Source of the DNA: CAZAQV01 sp964487255
GTDB taxonomy: Bacteria > Myxococcota_A > Polyangia > Polyangiales > CAZAQV01
Direction: 5' to 3'
Assembly (NCBI GenBank): GCA_964487255.1
Contig: CAZAQV010000006.1
Span: 124,001 to 188,000, forward strand
DNA length: 64,000 nt
Shown: in pieces, positions 24,449 through 33,688 of the stretch
How the letters are laid out: every line of letters starts with the position of its first letter
Numbering within the stretch: position 1 is the first letter of the stretch
The notes under the pieces: model-generated
What the model was told of the DNA's origin: nothing
Seen by the model: only the letters and a program-made list of their open reading frames with translations
The model's database searches: none
Made by a program: the position numbers and the translations under genes

Positions 24449-25909
24449 TTATTTGTTTTTTTCGACTTTGGAGACGGGGTTGTCCTTGGTCGGCATGGTC
24501 TCACCAGGCGCCGGCTTATTTCGACGCTGCTGCATAATTCTCTCCAAACCTGCCGGGGAAAGCCTTCGACCATTGACCATCGGGGCAGCACCACCACCGA
24601 GCAGCTCTGTCGCCTGCTGGTGGCCCGTGGGGAGCGGCGCAACGCCAGGGCGATTCGGGTTCATCGCGGTTGGCGGGACCACTACGCTCGGAAGGCCAAA
24701 GCGGACGGTGCCAAACTGGCCGAGCGTGTGAAAGTCCCCGACGCGAGGCGCAGACCAGCCCACAGCGCGCTGCCCCTCCTCACGGCTGTCCATCACAAAG
24801 AAGTTCAGACGCCACATCTCCCCCTCTTTGGGCGGCTGGGCCGGAGGTGTACCGGTGGCGAATGAACTCCATGGGATTTTGATCTCTGCCGTGTAGCCCT
24901 GGTCTTTTTCGTCGTCGCCCACCTTGCCACGCGTCTGCACCGCGGCGGTGATCTCACTCTTCCAATCGACATGACCAAATGGTCCGGGCTTTCGCCGCGT
25001 GTCGTAGCGCGTTGAGAACACCTTTCCTTTGGGTGAAACCTGCAATTCGAAGTAGTTACGGCCGTCGCCGCCCGGGTCGAGCATGACCTCCACACAGTCG
25101 GCTTTCCACAAATGGTCACCGTTCTTGTCGAACTCCGACTTGAGATAGTCGTCTTGGACGTCGAAGCCAAAGAAAATATGCGCGTCATCAAAGAGCACTT
25201 TGACGCGGGCTTTGGGCAGGGCCTCTGCGCCGGTCATCGTGTTCACAAAGTAGTCGGTCCACGCCGCGGCGTTCCAAGGACCGTCGAGCTTGCCGTCAAT
25301 TTTGGGGGCCTCCACGGCTCTTCGCGCCGTGAGCTGAGGCAACTTTTCGGCCTCCGCTTTACCACCCACCGGCAGCGAAAAGGCGCGCGCGCGGTCGTCT
25401 CCATCGTTCGCTCCCGACTTGATCGGCATGCGCTCCTTGCCTCTCCACAGGCCCAAGTAGACGGTCGCCGTCTTCCCGTTCCAGTCTCGCGGCAAGTCGA
25501 GCTTTTGCTCGTCCACGACAAACTGCCCCGCCTTCCAGCGACTCGGTTGGTGCAGCGAGCGAACGACACTGCCGCCGTCCCGGTTTGCCGCGACGCCTTG
25601 GGTTGGCGAAGCCAAGTGCGTGAAAATCTTCCAGTCATCGCCTGGGTCTTTGACCGCATGCCAATACCACTTGATATCGAGCGTCTGGCCAGGCTTCCAC
25701 ACGCTAGGCATCGCGTCGATGTCGTAACCAAGAAGTTTCACGCGCCCATCAAAGTCGACATTCAGCGGATACTTCGGGGAGGGCTTGTCGCTTCGGACGA
25801 ACGACTTGACCTGTTCGCGTTCGGCCGCGGTCAGCTGCTTTTCTTTCTCGACACACCCCCAAACGAGCGCGCCCAGGAGCATAATGATGGAGAGTTGTTT
25901 GTCGAACAT
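24449..25909 (-). CDS. Lipoprotein with CBM9-like C-terminal domain
   Basis: 486 residues. MFDKQLSIIMLLGALVWGC is a lipoprotein signal. Residues about 60-165 form a beta-rich domain (WKPGQTLDIKWYWHAV, DWNGKTATVYLGLW). Residues about 190-400 resemble the DOMON/CBM9-like family: APKIDGKLDGPWNAAAWT, VKVLFDDAHIFFGFDVQDD, DCVEVMLDPGGDGRNYFE and AEIKIPWSSF. These domains bind sugars or heme in different proteins; the ligand here is unknown. The C-terminus is low complexity. The gene lies 6 bases after ffh and 20 bases before Hsp70. Confidence 0.82.
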   Translation of the reverse strand: MFDKQLSIIMLLGALVWGCVEKEKQLTAAEREQVKSFVRSDKPSPKYPLNVDFDGRVKLLGYDIDAMPSVWKPGQTLDIKWYWHAVKDPGDDWKIFTHLASPTQGVAANRDGGSVVRSLHQPSRWKAGQFVVDEQKLDLPRDWNGKTATVYLGLWRGKERMPIKSGANDGDDRARAFSLPVGGKAEAEKLPQLTARRAVEAPKIDGKLDGPWNAAAWTDYFVNTMTGAEALPKARVKVLFDDAHIFFGFDVQDDYLKSEFDKNGDHLWKADCVEVMLDPGGDGRNYFELQVSPKGKVFSTRYDTRRKPGPFGHVDWKSEITAAVQTRGKVGDDEKDQGYTAEIKIPWSSFATGTPPAQPPKEGEMWRLNFFVMDSREEGQRAVGWSAPRVGDFHTLGQFGTVRFGLPSVVVPPTAMNPNRPGVAPLPTGHQQATELLGGGAAPMVNGRRLSPAGLERIMQQRRNKPAPGETMPTKDNPVSKVEKNK

Positions 25910-25914
25910 GGAAC

Positions 25915-27504
25915 CTACTTCCGTGACTTGCGGCGCGCCTTACGCTGCGCCTTACGTTTCTTCTTCTTGTCTTCCTTCTTTGCGCGACGCGTGGTGGTGG
26001 GAGGCACTCCACCACCCGGGACCATACCGCCTTGCTCGGCCACGGCGGCCTGGAGCAACTCGTCGGCGAGATTGGCCATCATCGGATTGTGCTCAAGCCC
26101 CTGCGTCTTGACAGCGCTCTTAAGATTGCGTGCCATGGCAAGCTGCTTCATGCCCGGCAGCTTGCCGAGCATACCGGCTTGGCTGCCGATGTTGCCCATC
26201 ATCTGCTGCATGAAGGCAAAACGCTGGAGTAGCTCTGCAACTTCCTTGGGCTCGCGTCCTGAGCCCTTTGCGACACGACGGAGGCGCGACGGCTCTCTGC
26301 GGAAGAGTTCCGCGTTTCGTCGCTCATCTCGGGTCATCGAGCTGACCATCGCTTTGACTTTGATGAGCTCTTTGTCGTCGACTGAAAAACCTTCGGGCAT
26401 GGCATCCGAGAAGCCGGGCAGCTTCTCGAAAATGTCCTGTAGGGGACCCATCTGTTGAATCATCGAGATCTGTTCGAGGAAGTCGTCGAACGTAAAATTG
26501 CCTTGCAGCATGCGCTTGGCATCTTCTTCAGCCTTCTGTTCATCGACGACGCCCTCGAAGTCCTTCATCAGACCAACGACGTCGCCCATGCCAAGAATTC
26601 GGCCGGCCATGCCCTCGGGGCGGAAGACTTCGAGCTTGTCGAGTTCTTCACCGAGACCCGCGAACTTGATGGGAGCGCCCGTCACTTCCTTGACCGACAG
26701 GGCTGCACCACCTCGCGCATCACCATCGAGCTTCGTCAGGATGACGCCACTCAGATCGAGACGCTCGTGGAATGAACGCGCGGTCTTGACCGAGTCCTGA
26801 CCAATCATGGCATCGATGGTCAAAAAGATATTGTTCGGCTTGACCTCTTTCTTGATCGACTGCAGCTCCGACATGAGCGCATCGTCGATCGCCAAACGTC
26901 CCGCGGTGTCGAAAATGACGGTGTCGCGCTTTCGCTTCTTCGCGTCAACGAGCCCCTTCTTACAAATATCGACCGGATTACCACCAGGAATCGCGAACAC
27001 AGGGACATCGATGCGCTCGCCCAACACTTGAAGTTGCTCGATCGCGCCGGGACGCTGCACGTCTGCGGCCACGAGCAAGACCTTGCGGTCGAACTCGCTC
27101 TCGAGCAGTCGCGCCAACTTGGCTGCACTCGTTGTTTTACCCGCACCCTGAAGGCCGACCATCATAATGCCGGTCATCTGCGGCGAGGAGGCGAACTCGA
27201 CCGGCTCGCCCTCAAAGGCCATCATCGACTCAAGCTCGTCCTGGCAAATCTTGATGAACTGGTCGACCGGCGAAACCCGAAGTTTTTTACCGTCCTGTTT
27301 GGCCGTAACCTGAACGACCTTGCCCAGCGACTCTTCTTTCACGCGTGCTATGAAGCGCTTGACGACACCGAGCTCCACGTCTGCTTCGAGGAGAGAGAGC
27401 CGCACATCGCGCAGCGCGTCGTCGATGTCAGCTTCAGTTAGCTCTGCCTGACCTGAGAGCCGCCGTTTTGCGTTGCGAAAACCTTTGGATAATGCGTCGA
27501 ACAC
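25915..27504 (-). CDS. ffh: Signal recognition particle protein Ffh
   Basis: 529 residues from GTG 27504. The N domain (MFDALSKGFRNAKRRLSG) is followed by the GTPase G domain with P-loop GLQGAGKTT near 118, DTAGR, and TKLDGDARGG. The Met-rich M domain follows, with RRVAKGSGREPKEVAELL, which binds SRP RNA and signal sequences. Ffh with 4.5S RNA targets nascent membrane proteins to FtsY. A very basic Lys/Arg tail after the M domain is longer than in E. coli. Lipoprotein, Hsp70 and pilin genes follow at short spacing, which groups export functions together. Confidence 0.95.
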   Translation of the reverse strand: MFDALSKGFRNAKRRLSGQAELTEADIDDALRDVRLSLLEADVELGVVKRFIARVKEESLGKVVQVTAKQDGKKLRVSPVDQFIKICQDELESMMAFEGEPVEFASSPQMTGIMMVGLQGAGKTTSAAKLARLLESEFDRKVLLVAADVQRPGAIEQLQVLGERIDVPVFAIPGGNPVDICKKGLVDAKKRKRDTVIFDTAGRLAIDDALMSELQSIKKEVKPNNIFLTIDAMIGQDSVKTARSFHERLDLSGVILTKLDGDARGGAALSVKEVTGAPIKFAGLGEELDKLEVFRPEGMAGRILGMGDVVGLMKDFEGVVDEQKAEEDAKRMLQGNFTFDDFLEQISMIQQMGPLQDIFEKLPGFSDAMPEGFSVDDKELIKVKAMVSSMTRDERRNAELFRREPSRLRRVAKGSGREPKEVAELLQRFAFMQQMMGNIGSQAGMLGKLPGMKQLAMARNLKSAVKTQGLEHNPMMANLADELLQAAVAEQGGMVPGGGVPPTTTRRAKKEDKKKKRKAQRKARRKSRK

Positions 27505-27570
27505 TAGGCCCGGACCCTACCGCAAAGGCGGGGGCCGCGCTAACGACGATGCGCCCACCCCTGACATCAG

Positions 27571-29067
27571 CTAGTAGACGCGCGCGATGCCGGAGTCGTG
27601 CACGAAAGTCTCGACGGCGTAGTTGACGCGGTCAGCGAACTCACGATTGTGTTCTGCCCGCGTGCCCGCATTCCCAAACTCTTCGGCAATGGCGCCAACC
27701 TCGTTGACAAAGCGCTCACGCGCTCGCTTGATTTGTCGCTCAAGCCGCGTGAGGTGAGGGCGCTCCTCCCACTTGAGCATGGGGTAACCCCAGTTCACGG
27801 TGCGGTAGTTGATACGCGCGGCGTCGGACTTGTTTCCCGACCTCGCGATCTCTTCGAGCGTGGCGGCGAGGGACTCTCCGCCAATGCGCTCGACAGTCTT
27901 GGACGAGAGTCGGTCGAGTCCAATCAAGTCTTGAATACGAAACGAAGGCGTTCCCTCGAGCACCGCGAGGTTGGTATCGTTCGGTTTCTCTAGAAACTCG
28001 ACTGTCCTCTCCAGAAATAGCCTGTTCTTCATTCGGTCTGAGCCAACCGCGCGAAACTCGTAGCCAACGCGACCGGTGCTTCCATAGGTTTGCCCGCTTC
28101 TAAAACCGACGGAGTGGAGTTTGTGTGTGGTGCCGCGGCCTTCGGAAATCGCGGACTCGATTTCATCTAGGTTTGACTGAAGCTGTGGTCGCAGATAGCG
28201 ATGTCCCACATTGCTGAACAAAACATTGCTTCGAAGCTTGGGGTCCGTCGTCGCCCTGGCCTCGACAAGACGTGCAGCCTGTGATTGTGGACTCCAATCG
28301 TACATTGCTGTGCTGTGCACTTCATCGACGTGCGCCAAATACGTAGAAAGTTCAGCAGCCAACTCCGGTTCGGGCAAGAAGGTCGTGTGATAATGAAAGC
28401 CGCCCGCGCCCGTCGCGTTCTCAAGCAGGTTCACGTGCGACCAAGTTTCATCGAGCGTATTGGTGTATGTGGCGGTCGTAATCTCCCAGACGTCCCCGCT
28501 CGCCTCGGTCGCGAGTCTTTCACGCATCCAGTCAGGCGCAGTGGATAGGCGCTCCCACCTGCCCCAACGCCAGCGGTCCTTATTCTGCACAAAAGCATAG
28601 CGTTCACGGGTCGACATCGCGAGCCATTTGGCTTCAGGGACATCGCCTGGTCGGTAGAAGTTGGTCACACCGCGAGGCGCGACGCCCTCAAGCTCCATCG
28701 AAAATTGAATCGGATTATTTCGATCACCGAACGCATATCGAACAACATCGAAATGCGACCGCTGTTCGGGAACCAAGAGCCGCTTGTTCGAGCGCCTGAA
28801 AAACGAGCTGAGTATCGAGTCGGCACGGAACGGGACCACGAGGTCGTCCGCGATCGTCACCACATGTCCGGCGGTTGCATCGAGCACATCGGCCGCATGA
28901 CGGAGCGAGCTAACGATCGCGCCTTGAGCACGAGAGCCCATTGCGGGACTCGAACCTTGGCCGATGGCTCCATCCGCCACCGCCGCGCGAAAAGCAACGC
29001 CGAGGCCATTGAAGGACCCAAGCGAGAGCAACGCTACCAAGCCAACTACGAGCACGCGTTCAAACAT
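27571..29067 (-). CDS. Membrane-anchored protein of unknown function, possible amidoligase-like fold
   Basis: 498 residues. ATG 29067 follows GGGAGATC and starts an N-terminal hydrophobic anchor (FERVLVVGLVALLSLGSF). The body has three spaced motifs: SMELEGVAPRG (about 115), GAGGFHYHTTF (about 220) and GRVGYEFRAVGS (about 330). The order of an ExE-type motif, a His pair and an EFR strand is reminiscent of the glutamine synthetase/GCS2/amidoligase superfamily, whose metal-binding residues occur in this order. I cannot confirm this by eye. It is divergent from polA, with a 159-base shared promoter region. Confidence 0.65.
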   Translation of the reverse strand: MFERVLVVGLVALLSLGSFNGLGVAFRAAVADGAIGQGSSPAMGSRAQGAIVSSLRHAADVLDATAGHVVTIADDLVVPFRADSILSSFFRRSNKRLLVPEQRSHFDVVRYAFGDRNNPIQFSMELEGVAPRGVTNFYRPGDVPEAKWLAMSTRERYAFVQNKDRWRWGRWERLSTAPDWMRERLATEASGDVWEITTATYTNTLDETWSHVNLLENATGAGGFHYHTTFLPEPELAAELSTYLAHVDEVHSTAMYDWSPQSQAARLVEARATTDPKLRSNVLFSNVGHRYLRPQLQSNLDEIESAISEGRGTTHKLHSVGFRSGQTYGSTGRVGYEFRAVGSDRMKNRLFLERTVEFLEKPNDTNLAVLEGTPSFRIQDLIGLDRLSSKTVERIGGESLAATLEEIARSGNKSDAARINYRTVNWGYPMLKWEERPHLTRLERQIKRARERFVNEVGAIAEEFGNAGTRAEHNREFADRVNYAVETFVHDSGIARVY

Positions 29068-29226
29068 GATCTCCCGGACACGCAAGATTCGTACCCAGAA
29101 AACACGTCCAATTTCTCCATCGTTTCCGCCTTGAGAGAACTTCGAAGAGTTGCCGGCACTGGCAAGGGTGGCTACCTGCGGCGCAAAGCGCTGAAAAATA
29201 CTGTCAGCGTGGCATCCTCGCTCGCG

Positions 29227-31980
29227 ATGACCGATTTGCCCAAAGCTGGCGCCAAGGACGTGCTCTACATCTTAGACGCCAGTGGCTACATCTACCGCGC
29301 GTACCACGCCCTGCCGGAACTCTCGAACAGCAAAGGCGAGGTAACCCACGCCGTGTTGGGCCTGAGCAACATGTTGCTCAAGCTCTTGAGAGAGAAGAAG
29401 CCTGCTCAGTTTGCGGTCGCGATGGACAGCCCTGGACCTTCGTTTCGCAAAGAGCGATTCGAGGACTACAAGAAACATCGCGAGACTCCGAAAGATTTGC
29501 CTCAGCAGATCGTGCGTTGCCGCGAAGTGTTCGAGGCGCTGCGCCTGCCCGTCTTCGCACAGCAGGGCGTCGAAGCCGACGACATCATCGCGACGCTCGT
29601 GCTGCGCGCTCGCAAGAACAAACAGCGCGTCGTGATCGTGAGCGCGGACAAAGACTTGCTGCAACTCGTTACGGACGACGTACTGATGTACGACGGCATG
29701 CGCGAGAAGGTTTATGGACCGGCCGAGGCGGAAAAGAAGATGCTCGTGCCGCCTGGACAGGTCCGCGATTTGCTCGCGCTGACCGGCGACAAGTCCGACA
29801 ACGTGCCTGGCGTGCCTTCGGTCGGCCCCAAAACGGCCGCCAAGTTACTCGCAGAATACGAGACGCTCGAGGGTATCTACGACCATGTCGAGGAGGTCTC
29901 CGGCAAGGCGCTCAAAGCCAAGCTTCAAAGCCACCGCGACGCAGCTTTTCTCTCCCAAGATCTGGTCACACTCAAGAGCGATGTCGAGCTCGACGACGCG
30001 GACTTGGCCCCCGGGGCATGGAATGAAGAAGCTTTGCACCGGCTGTTCGAGGAGCTCGGTTTTTCTGCGCTCATCAAGCGCTTGGGCCTGCGCACCGGAG
30101 CAGGCGAGGGCGCACCCGAGAGCAACAAGCCTGCAAACGCCAAGCGCGACGGCGCAACCACGAGTTATGCAAATCGCGTCGTCGACTCGCAACTGGCACT
30201 TTTGGACTGGCTCTCCGACATCGAAGGGCGTGAACTCGGCGTCAGCATTGTGGCCGAAGACGAAGACCCGCTGCGCGGTGGCGCCATCGGGGCTGCGCTT
30301 GCCAAGCGAGACGGCGAGCGCGGCGAATGCATCTACGTTCCGCTGGCCCACCGCTACCTCGCGGCTCCTGACATGCTCCCGACCGAGGCCTATCCGGTGT
30401 TCGCGGCGCTCGCAAAGGCCAAACTCCGCGTTCATGACACCAAAGGCACATGCAGCTTCTTCTCAGCGCTTGGCGTGGACGGTCGCGCCGTGGGCGAGGC
30501 GGTCGACTTCGGCCTTGCGCTCGCAAGCTATCTTCTCGACCCGGGACGACGTGACCACTCCATCTCCGCAATCGGCGCAGCATATGGGAAGGGGGCGCTA
30601 TCGAAGGTTCCGGCCTTCGGCTCGCTCATCTCGAAGAAAAAAGGGCAAGCCCACGGCCTCGAAAGCGTCGAGGTGGACAAGCTCGCGCCCGTCGCCCAGT
30701 CGCAGGCCGCAGCAGCGCTCGAGCTCAGCGATGTCCTCGAAAATGAACTCGACGAGGCATCTCTCAAACTTCTTCGTGAGGTCGAGCTACCGCTCGCGGT
30801 CGTGCTCTCGAAGCTCGAGCGAACTGGCATTCGACTGGATGTTCCGTTTCTGCGCGAAATGAGCGAAACGTTCAGCGCCAAGCTCAGCGACCTCGAAGCG
30901 CACGCTTGCGAACTCGCCGGTCACGAGTTTAACGTCAACTCGCCGCGGCAGCTCGAAACCATACTCTTTGACGAGCTCGAGCTCCCAGTCGTCAAGAAGA
31001 CCAAGACGGCACGTTCCACCGACCACGAAGTGCTCGAGGAGCTCGCCACGCTACACGAACTTCCGTCGACGATTTTGCAATATCGCATGTTGGCAAAGCT
31101 CAAGAGCACCTACGTCGACGCCTTGCCGGAGGTCGTCAACAAAAGAACCGGTCGCATACACGCCAGCTTCAATCAAACCGTCGCGGCAACCGGCCGTCTA
31201 TCGTCGAGCGATCCCAACTTACAGAACATCCCGATCCGCACTGAAGAGGGCAGACGCATTCGCGGCGCCTTTATTCCCCAGGAAGGATGGCAGCTGTTGG
31301 CGGCGGACTACTCGCAAATCGAGCTTCGCATTCTTGCACATCTTAGCGCCGACGAGGAACTGTGCGACGCGTACAACAAGAGCGACGACGTCCACGTTCG
31401 CACGGCAACCGCACTCTTCGATGTCGACGCGAAAGACGTCGACCGAACCATGCGCGGGCAAGCCAAGACCGTGAACTTTGCCGTCATTTACGGTCAGACG
31501 CAGTTCGCACTCGCACGCAACCTCGGCATTTCCAGGGCAGAAGCGAGCCGTTACATCGCCGCATTTTTCAAGAAATACGCCGGGGTCAAGGCGTATATGG
31601 ACAAGACGATCGAAGATGCGAAAAAGAATGGCTACGTCACGACCATGTTTGGCCGCCGTCGGCCCATTCCAGAGCTACGCAGCAAAAACCACAACATTCG
31701 CGCAGGCGGCGAACGCATGGCCGGCAATACACCGATCCAAGGCAGCGCTGCGGATTTGATCAAAAAAGCCATGATCGACATTGACCAAAAGCTATGCGAC
31801 GAAAAACTCGAGGCCCGGATGCTTCTTACGGTGCACGACGAGCTCGTGTTCGAAGTGCCACCCGGCGAAGAGAGCTTGGTGGGTCCACTGGTGCAGGAGA
31901 CGATGCAAAGCGCAATCAAACTCGACGTGCCACTGGTTGTCGAGCTCGGTTGGGGCAAGAACTGGGAGGAGGCGCATTGA
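29227..31980 (+). CDS. polA: DNA polymerase I
   Basis: 917 residues from ATG 29227; the frame extends further upstream without homology. The 5'-nuclease domain (1 to about 290) has LYILDASGYIYRAYHA, EADDIIATL, SADKDLLQLV and GDKSDNVPGVP. The middle 3'-5' exonuclease-like domain (about 320-500) lacks the DxE catalytic motif, so proofreading is probably lost. The family A polymerase domain has DYSQIELRILAHLS near 695, the O-helix KTVNFAVIYG near 747 and VHDELVFEV near 869. It removes RNA primers and fills gaps in replication and repair. Confidence 0.95.
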   Translation: MTDLPKAGAKDVLYILDASGYIYRAYHALPELSNSKGEVTHAVLGLSNMLLKLLREKKPAQFAVAMDSPGPSFRKERFEDYKKHRETPKDLPQQIVRCREVFEALRLPVFAQQGVEADDIIATLVLRARKNKQRVVIVSADKDLLQLVTDDVLMYDGMREKVYGPAEAEKKMLVPPGQVRDLLALTGDKSDNVPGVPSVGPKTAAKLLAEYETLEGIYDHVEEVSGKALKAKLQSHRDAAFLSQDLVTLKSDVELDDADLAPGAWNEEALHRLFEELGFSALIKRLGLRTGAGEGAPESNKPANAKRDGATTSYANRVVDSQLALLDWLSDIEGRELGVSIVAEDEDPLRGGAIGAALAKRDGERGECIYVPLAHRYLAAPDMLPTEAYPVFAALAKAKLRVHDTKGTCSFFSALGVDGRAVGEAVDFGLALASYLLDPGRRDHSISAIGAAYGKGALSKVPAFGSLISKKKGQAHGLESVEVDKLAPVAQSQAAAALELSDVLENELDEASLKLLREVELPLAVVLSKLERTGIRLDVPFLREMSETFSAKLSDLEAHACELAGHEFNVNSPRQLETILFDELELPVVKKTKTARSTDHEVLEELATLHELPSTILQYRMLAKLKSTYVDALPEVVNKRTGRIHASFNQTVAATGRLSSSDPNLQNIPIRTEEGRRIRGAFIPQEGWQLLAADYSQIELRILAHLSADEELCDAYNKSDDVHVRTATALFDVDAKDVDRTMRGQAKTVNFAVIYGQTQFALARNLGISRAEASRYIAAFFKKYAGVKAYMDKTIEDAKKNGYVTTMFGRRRPIPELRSKNHNIRAGGERMAGNTPIQGSAADLIKKAMIDIDQKLCDEKLEARMLLTVHDELVFEVPPGEESLVGPLVQETMQSAIKLDVPLVVELGWGKNWEEAH

Positions 31981-32014
31981 CTCAACGAAAAAGCCGAGGC
32001 TGTCGTTCCGTAAT

Positions 32015-32899
32015 CTAGGCCAGCAAGGTCGGAAGCTTCTCCTGCGCGTAGTCAACGAAGTCGCGCAGGCGTCCACTGATTCGCTGTGAACGTCGCCAGG
32101 CGAGGGTGACTGGCATCGCGTTGGCATGAGCCGGTAAGCGGTGCAGTCTAACGCGCCCCAACCGTTCGTCGGCGCGCCCTGTGTACGTCGGCAAGATCGA
32201 AACGCCGATGTTTTCAGCGACCATCGCGCGCAAGCTCTCAATGCTCGGGATGCGAACCATGCCTTGCTGGCCCAGCATTTCGCGAGCGCAAAGCTTCTGA
32301 ACGTACTCGAAGGTTGGGTCCGCCATCCCTTCCCAAAGTAAGAGGCGCTCTTGGCGGGCCTCGCGCAAGCACGAAACGCGGCTACTCGGGTGGACGACCA
32401 ACGAAAGGTGCACGTGGCCCAAGCGCTTCTGCGCGAAGCTCTCAAACGCGGAGTGTTCCCCGACACCGATCACCACGTCGACCCGGCCGGTACGCAGTTC
32501 GTTCGCAAGGGCATCCATATTGCCAAGCCGAAAGTCGAAGTTGAGACGGGGGTAACGCTCAAACAGTTCGCCCATCGCGGGCGCAAGCAAATGGCTGACG
32601 ATGGTGGGTAGGGCGCCAACCGTAAGCGTCACCGCGCGGTCCTCTTCGGAAACGACGTCCGCGCGAATGTCGGACACAAGCGCTGAAAGTTCGTGTGCAC
32701 GAAGCAAGAGCCGCTCACCTTGCTCACTCAGCCGGACACCGCGACCGAGAGGCTCAAAGAGCGTCGCGCCCAGCTCTTCTTCGAGTGCCGCGATTCGCCG
32801 GGACGCCGTCGATTGCGAAATTCCGAGCTCCTCGGCTGCTCTGGTAAGCGATCCAGAGCGGGCAACCTCTTCAAATGTATACAGAAGTTCTATATCCAT
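32015..32899 (-). CDS. LysR-family transcriptional regulator
   Basis: 294 residues. The N-terminal winged helix-turn-helix (MDIELLYTFEEVARSGSLTRAAEELGIS and STASRRIAALEEELG, quoted in parts) matches the LysR DNA-binding pattern, followed by a linker helix and the two-lobed effector-binding domain (VTLTVGALPTIVSH, then DVVIGVGEH). The effector cannot be predicted. It converges with polA. A short dyad just upstream (32902-32919) could be its autoregulatory site. Confidence 0.9.
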   Translation of the reverse strand: MDIELLYTFEEVARSGSLTRAAEELGISQSTASRRIAALEEELGATLFEPLGRGVRLSEQGERLLLRAHELSALVSDIRADVVSEEDRAVTLTVGALPTIVSHLLAPAMGELFERYPRLNFDFRLGNMDALANELRTGRVDVVIGVGEHSAFESFAQKRLGHVHLSLVVHPSSRVSCLREARQERLLLWEGMADPTFEYVQKLCAREMLGQQGMVRIPSIESLRAMVAENIGVSILPTYTGRADERLGRVRLHRLPAHANAMPVTLAWRRSQRISGRLRDFVDYAQEKLPTLLA

Positions 32900-32901
32900 G
32901 C

Positions 32902-32919
32902 ATGTTATGCATAGAACAT
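32902..32919. promoter_or_regulatory. Candidate LysR-type operator dyad
   Basis: ATGTT at 32902-32906 and its inverted copy AACAT at 32915-32919 flank ATGCATAG. This fits the loose T-N11-A dyad preferred by LysR regulators. It lies 2 bases upstream of the lysR start codon and about 50 bases before the divergent Cys-rich gene at 32966, so it could control either. Being so short, it could also be chance. Confidence 0.35.
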
Positions 32920-32965
32920 ATCCTATTCATGCGCTAGACGCAAAACAAGATCACTGACAGCCTCC

Positions 32966-33688
32966 GTGGATGGATTGGACGAGCATCAAGCGAACAATGG
33001 CGTGGGCGTCGACGCAAGCCCGGACAGCGAGACGCCGGTGGTGTGTGGGGACTACGACTGTCGCAAGGAATGCGAAGTGACTTCGATCTGTGACTGCCGA
33101 TCGGAACCCGCCACGGCCGCTTGCGAAGCGCAGCGCGGAAGAAACTGCAACTCCGCCGGCGACTGCGGTTGGAGCGCTGCCGTTTCCGATGCCGGGCCTA
33201 TTTACCAAGACGGTGGCGACTCGGCTGCTGAGCCGGAAGCGCCCGACGCGGCAACGTTCGAGTGCGGCGAGTTTTCTTGCGACCCGCGCTGCGCGGAAAA
33301 ATCTGCTTGCTATTGCTACGACGAAGTCGCGGGCAGTAAAGAAGACTGTGAGGCGCATGGGGGCTATTGCGCCAAGGACTTGCATGGCGAAGGCGGCTCC
33401 GAGTGCGTTCGCCCAGTTCCCGACGGCGTGCGTTGTGGTGACAGCGTCTGTGGTTATGGGGAGATCTGCGAGACTGGCCATGGGGAACAAGATCCCTGCA
33501 ACTGCGTCGAAGCCAATGTATTCTCGTCAATTGGTGTTTTCTGTGATGAAGATTCCGACTGCCCAAGCGGCCAGCTCTGTTGGATTGGGCCCCACGGTCG
33601 CGGCGGCGGCACGCAGATCCGTTGCGTGGAAGGATCGGGCCCCGATCCGAACAAAGAGCATTGGCCAGAATGCGTGCTAGGAGACTGA
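32966..33688 (+). CDS. Cys-rich protein without visible signal peptide
   Basis: 240 residues from GTG 32966. The frame opens only at 32915 and holds no ATG, and no hydrophobic signal is seen upstream. Many Cys occur in short modules (CGDYDCRKEC, CDCRSEP, CGEFSCDPRCAEKSACYCY, CGDSVCGYGEIC, CDEDSDCPSGQLCW), the kind found in secreted disulfide-rich proteins of myxobacteria. The lack of a signal suggests a 5' truncation or a start-region mutation, or an upstream exon lost to the lysR side. The stop overlaps the next start as ATGA, so the two genes are probably coupled. Confidence 0.6.
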   Translation: MDGLDEHQANNGVGVDASPDSETPVVCGDYDCRKECEVTSICDCRSEPATAACEAQRGRNCNSAGDCGWSAAVSDAGPIYQDGGDSAAEPEAPDAATFECGEFSCDPRCAEKSACYCYDEVAGSKEDCEAHGGYCAKDLHGEGGSECVRPVPDGVRCGDSVCGYGEICETGHGEQDPCNCVEANVFSSIGVFCDEDSDCPSGQLCWIGPHGRGGGTQIRCVEGSGPDPNKEHWPECVLGD

